A stretch of 8,494 bases of DNA from an uncultured Erysipelotrichaceae bacterium (GTDB taxonomy: Bacteria; Bacillota_I; Bacilli_A; RF39; UBA660). The translations under genes and the position numbers were made by a program. Below the pieces are notes generated by a model. It saw only the letters and a program-made list of their open reading frames with translations. It searched no databases and was not told the origin of the DNA. Shown one piece after another: positions 5,407 to 8,494 of this stretch. Position 1 is the first letter of the stretch, and the number at the start of each line of letters is the position of its first letter. The DNA lies in the NCBI GenBank assembly GCA_902796215.1, contig CADBNY010000085.1:1-8494 (forward strand), in the 5' to 3' direction.

Positions 5407-6465
5407 TTAAATTGTTTCCTTCACAATAACCATTCCTTTTTTCAAATCTTTCTTAAAAAACTGATAAGTAGTACGAATCAATAAATAACATGGTAATGCA
5501 ATTATGATACCAGGAACTCCTGCCAGTGTTCCTCCAATAGAAACTGCCATAATCGTAATTAATGGATTAACATTATTTGTTTTACCATAAACTTTAGGTG
5601 AAATAAGATATCCATCAACTTGAGGAAATATCAAACAAATAATAGTCGTTGCAACAACAAGAGGAAAAGATACAACACTAGCTAAAACAATAGCAATCAA
5701 ATTGGTAATCAAGCCTCCAAAATATGGTATAACAGTTGTTAAACAAGCTAAAACACCTAAAATTAACCAGTTTGGATGACCAATAATGAAAAATAACAAA
5801 CTATATTCAAATAATTGGATTACCATAAACATTTCTAATCCTCTTAAATAATTAGTAATTTCAATATCCATACATTTTAAATACTTATAAAATCTCTTAT
5901 TAACAGAAATAATCAAGGTTTTCAAAGTATCCCTAATTTTATCCATATCCACTAAAAAATAAATAAAACCTACAAACCCAACAATAAATTTACTAATAAA
6001 TCCTACTGATTTTCCTAAAAATCCTATAGTAGTAGAAGATGTAACAGTTCCTATTTCTTTCAACGCTTCATTTAAATAATCTGTAATTTCAATTTCAAAT
6101 GAACCAATATTAATATCAAATTTTTTACTAATTGTATCAAATATTTCTATAAGCATTTTAGTAAGCAATGATAGCTGGTCATATAACATTGGTAAAGTTA
6201 AGCCTAAAATTCCAACAACAAGAAAAATCAAACTAAAAATAACAGTTAATAAAGCTATCACCTTAGGAAAACCTCTATTTTCCAACCAGTGAACCAAAGG
6301 TGTAAATGCATATGCAAAAGCAAACCCTATAATAAATGGAGCCAAAATAGAAGCAACTTTAGCAATAATCCCCCACCATAATCCTATATTAGAAAAACTA
6401 ATATATAAAAGAATCATCAAAGCTGCAAAATTAATTATTCCATAATTTAATCTATTTTTTTCCAT
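5407..6465 (-). CDS. AI-2E family (UPF0118/PerM-like) membrane transporter
   Basis: This is a 352-residue multi-pass inner-membrane protein. The start ATG at 6465 is preceded by GGAGAG (8 nt spacing) lying in the last codons of dtd; the two genes are 4 nt apart. Hydrophobic segments are seen at about 10-28, 34-56, 68-92, 145-172 and 214-228, with several more between 232 and 335. Family marks are IPYFGGLITN (246-255), the stretch YLISPKVYGKTNNVNP (286-301), and the glycine-rich VSIGGTLAGVPGIIIALP (308-325). The central soluble part (about 93-140) matches the usual extracytoplasmic segment. The family exports varied small solutes or ions; the AI-2 link is historical and the substrate here is unknown. 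Co-transcription with relA and dtd gives no clear clue to its role. Confidence 0.88.
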   Translation of the reverse strand: MEKNRLNYGIINFAALMILLYISFSNIGLWWGIIAKVASILAPFIIGFAFAYAFTPLVHWLENRGFPKVIALLTVIFSLIFLVVGILGLTLPMLYDQLSLLTKMLIEIFDTISKKFDINIGSFEIEITDYLNEALKEIGTVTSSTTIGFLGKSVGFISKFIVGFVGFIYFLVDMDKIRDTLKTLIISVNKRFYKYLKCMDIEITNYLRGLEMFMVIQLFEYSLLFFIIGHPNWLILGVLACLTTVIPYFGGLITNLIAIVLASVVSFPLVVATTIICLIFPQVDGYLISPKVYGKTNNVNPLITIMAVSIGGTLAGVPGIIIALPCYLLIRTTYQFFKKDLKKGMVIVKETI

Positions 6466-6469
6466 AAAA

Positions 6470-6904
6470 TCATCTCTCCAAAAGTATAGTAGTTGGACCA
6501 ATATTTGAAATAGAAACAATCATATCAGCACCAAATTCACCAGTTTCAACTGTAATACATTTTTTTAATTCTTCATTAAATAACCGATAAAGTTCTACCG
6601 CTTTTTCCCCTTTCATAGCCCCTATATAACTAGGTCTATTGCCTCTAGTAGTATCTGCATATAAAGTAAACTGTGAAACAGATAAAATGCTTCCACCATA
6701 ATCTAAAATACTTTTATTCATAACTCCATTTTCATCTGGAAAAATTCTAAGGTGAAGTATTTTTTTTACTAAATAATTTATCTCTTCAATCGTATCTCCC
6801 TCTGTAAAGCCAACAAATAAAACTAAGCCATCATCTATTTTACCAACAATCTTTTTATCAATCGCAACACTCGCTTGTCCACTTCTTTGCACTAATACTC
6901 TCAT
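6470..6904 (-). CDS. dtd: D-aminoacyl-tRNA deacylase
   Basis: This cytoplasmic homodimeric enzyme hydrolyses D-amino acids (and mischarged glycine) from tRNA, protecting translation. The full normal length of 144 aa is present. Diagnostic motifs are MRVLVQRSGQASV at the N-terminus, SQFTLYAD (77-84), GNRPSY (88-93), and the Gly-cisPro motif in NIGPTT (134-139), where the more common form is N-x-G-P-V-T. ATG at 6904 overlaps the relA stop in an ATGA, with AAAGGG 7 nt upstream, so it is translationally coupled to relA. The relA-dtd pairing is widespread in Firmicutes, which supports the identification. Confidence 0.96.
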   Translation of the reverse strand: MRVLVQRSGQASVAIDKKIVGKIDDGLVLFVGFTEGDTIEEINYLVKKILHLRIFPDENGVMNKSILDYGGSILSVSQFTLYADTTRGNRPSYIGAMKGEKAVELYRLFNEELKKCITVETGEFGADMIVSISNIGPTTILLER

Positions 6905-8494
6905 CGTATTTCCCTTTCTACTCTATCAATATAAGAATGTTTCTTAATAACTAATATTAATCGATCTAGCTGTTCCAAACCAGTAACATAACAAGCAACT
7001 TCATAGATATTTCGATCGCCCTTGTTAACTGTTTTAACCCCGTCTACACTAACATTCATTGTTGAAATCGTTTGTACTAAATCTAACATACGATTTTCTC
7101 CATCATTTGTATAAACTAGTAAGAATGTTAAATACCTTTTATTAACATTTGTATTCCAATGAACATCTAAAGTTCTATCTTCCAACATATCCAAATTATG
7201 ACAATTAATTCTATGAACAGTAATTCCATTTGCTTTTGTAATATATCCTACAATTTCATCACCATAAACAGGACAACAGCAATTAGCAAGATTAACACGA
7301 ACTTTATCAATTCCATCAACAATAATATCTGCATCAATAGAACTATTAGAAATCTTAGTCACTTTTGGTACAGGTACATCCTCAGTTTTATGAATAATAT
7401 TAATAACACCATTAACAGTTTCTTTACCATTTCCAATAGCCAAATAAATTTCTTCCAAGTTTTCAAGCTTAATTTCTTGACATATCTTATCAACATTCTC
7501 ATCATTAATAAAATCAGAGAAAGGAATCTTTTTCTTACGAAGTTCTTTTTCTAATGCATATTTACCACGTTCAACATAAATTTCTCGATCATTTTTTGTA
7601 AAGAATGATTTTATCTTATTACGTGTTGCTGTACTTTTAACCATCTGAATCCATTCTTTAGATGGCTTTGAACTTTTATTTGTATTAATTTTTACAATGT
7701 CATTATTCTTTAATTCATGATTTAATGGAACAATATTATTATTAACAATAGCTCCTACAGTTGTTTCTCCAACTTTTGTATGAATCTTATAAGCAAAATC
7801 AATTGGTGTAGCTCCCTTTGGTAATTCTATTACATCTCCCTTAGGAGTAAAACAATAAATACTATTATTAAGAACTTCATCTTTTACACTATTAACAAAA
7901 TCTTCACTACTCATTTTATCTTGACTTAATTCAATAATAGATTTAAAAAACTGAAGTTTCTGCTCCGTAGTAGATTGTAGATTAGCAGTAGTTTTACTAC
8001 CACCATTCTCTTTATAGGCCCAATGTGAAGCAATACCATTTTCAGCAACTTCATCCATATCATAAGTACGTATCTGAATCTCAAATAAATACCCATCAAT
8101 TCCAAATACTGTTGTATGAAGAGACTGATACATATTTGGCTTAGGCATCGCTATATAATCTTTAAATCTCTTTGGTAATGGGCGAAACTTTGAATGAATC
8201 AAACCAAGAGCTAAATAACATTCCTGCTCTGTATTAACCAAAATACGAATTGCTAATAAATCATAAATATCACTAAACTTTTTACCTTTATCCAATTTAT
8301 TATAGATACTATAGATACACTTAGCCCTTCCTTTAATTTCATGTGGAATATGATGCTCTGTAAGAAGCTTCGTAACTTCTTCTTGCATCTCATAAACTGT
8401 ACGATCCCTCTCTATTTTTGTTTTATTTAACTTTTCTGCAATATCATAAAAAACATCTGGTTTTAAATAACGTAGAGATAAATCTTCTAATTCA
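6901..8494 (-). CDS. relA: RelA/SpoT-type (p)ppGpp synthetase/hydrolase, 5' end missing
   Basis: The gene makes the stringent-response alarmone (p)ppGpp from GTP/GDP and ATP when uncharged tRNA reaches the ribosome. About 530 codons are visible; the frame is open to the right edge, beginning ELEDLSLRYLKP, so the N-terminal HD hydrolase domain (roughly 200 residues) lies outside. Visible in order are the synthetase domain with RFKDYIAMPKPNMYQSLHTT (from 8169), the TGS domain (about 7866-7681), the helical region, the CCCPVYGDEI zinc-finger-like region (about 7293-7189), and a C-terminal ACT domain (about 7134-6913). RFKD is the RxKD form found in bifunctional Rel enzymes, not the ExDD of monofunctional RelA, so a working hydrolase domain is expected upstream. 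The gene leads the dtd/AI-2E unit; its promoter is outside the window. An internal ATG at 8388 is not the start, since conserved Rel sequence precedes it. Confidence 0.98.
   Translation of the reverse strand, partial: ELEDLSLRYLKPDVFYDIAEKLNKTKIERDRTVYEMQEEVTKLLTEHHIPHEIKGRAKCIYSIYNKLDKGKKFSDIYDLLAIRILVNTEQECYLALGLIHSKFRPLPKRFKDYIAMPKPNMYQSLHTTVFGIDGYLFEIQIRTYDMDEVAENGIASHWAYKENGGSKTTANLQSTTEQKLQFFKSIIELSQDKMSSEDFVNSVKDEVLNNSIYCFTPKGDVIELPKGATPIDFAYKIHTKVGETTVGAIVNNNIVPLNHELKNNDIVKINTNKSSKPSKEWIQMVKSTATRNKIKSFFTKNDREIYVERGKYALEKELRKKKIPFSDFINDENVDKICQEIKLENLEEIYLAIGNGKETVNGVINIIHKTEDVPVPKVTKISNSSIDADIIVDGIDKVRVNLANCCCPVYGDEIVGYITKANGITVHRINCHNLDMLEDRTLDVHWNTNVNKRYLTFLLVYTNDGENRMLDLVQTISTMNVSVDGVKTVNKGDRNIYEVACYVTGLEQLDRLILVIKKHSYIDRVEREIR

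Noticed and set aside
6466..6519. N-terminal extension of the AI-2E protein into dtd
   Set aside because: It overlaps the dtd coding end in another frame, while ATG at 6465 has a GGAGAG site and starts a normal family N-terminus.
7198..7554. Plus-strand open frame of 118 codons inside relA
   Set aside because: It is antisense to the conserved C-terminal region of Rel; the Asn/Ile-rich composition is the complement of Rel codons.

Overview
The window is AT-rich, densely packed bacterial DNA that looks like the chromosome of a low-GC Firmicute or a Mollicutes-related lineage such as uncultured gut Bacilli. The reasons are a T-box riboswitch, sigma-A promoters with strong AGGAGG-type ribosome sites, a Firmicute gene order (relA-dtd ... 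hisS-aspS ... 6S RNA), and A/T-ending codons. TGA is used as a stop (relA, dtd, hydrolase), so this is not a Mycoplasma/Spiroplasma-type code. No mobile element, CRISPR array, tRNA or rRNA is visible.

Layout, right to left because almost everything is on the minus strand. (1) 8494-5371: a (p)ppGpp synthetase/hydrolase gene cut by the right edge, overlapping by 4 nt with dtd (D-aminoacyl-tRNA deacylase). It is followed 4 nt later by an AI-2E-family membrane protein, and the unit ends at a hairpin terminator. (2) 5369-4192: a separately promoted gene for a short protein resembling the C-terminal catalytic half of M3 peptidases, in which the HExxH glutamate is glycine. (3) 4191-1107: a promoter, a T-box leader, hisS and aspS. 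Both the specifier codon (GAC) and the acceptor-end contact (UGGC) of the T-box predict sensing of tRNA-Asp. HisRS carries a 65-residue tail with 20 Cys and 6 His in three repeats. AspRS is the short archaeal/eukaryotic-like form. (4) 347-1117, plus strand: a very lysine-rich alpha/beta hydrolase converging on aspS and sharing a bidirectional terminator with it. (5) 286-75, minus strand: a non-coding RNA with its own promoter and a rod-like fold, best explained as 6S RNA. A promoter and the first codons of another minus-strand gene follow at the left edge.

Most of the genes concern translation quality and stringent control: charging tRNA-His and tRNA-Asp, clearing D-aminoacyl-tRNAs, making the alarmone that reports uncharged tRNA, and 6S RNA, which adjusts RNA polymerase in slow growth. 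The most unusual element is the metallothionein-like tail fused to HisRS. The HGFGH peptidase-like protein and the predicted Asp-specific T-box ahead of hisS come next.
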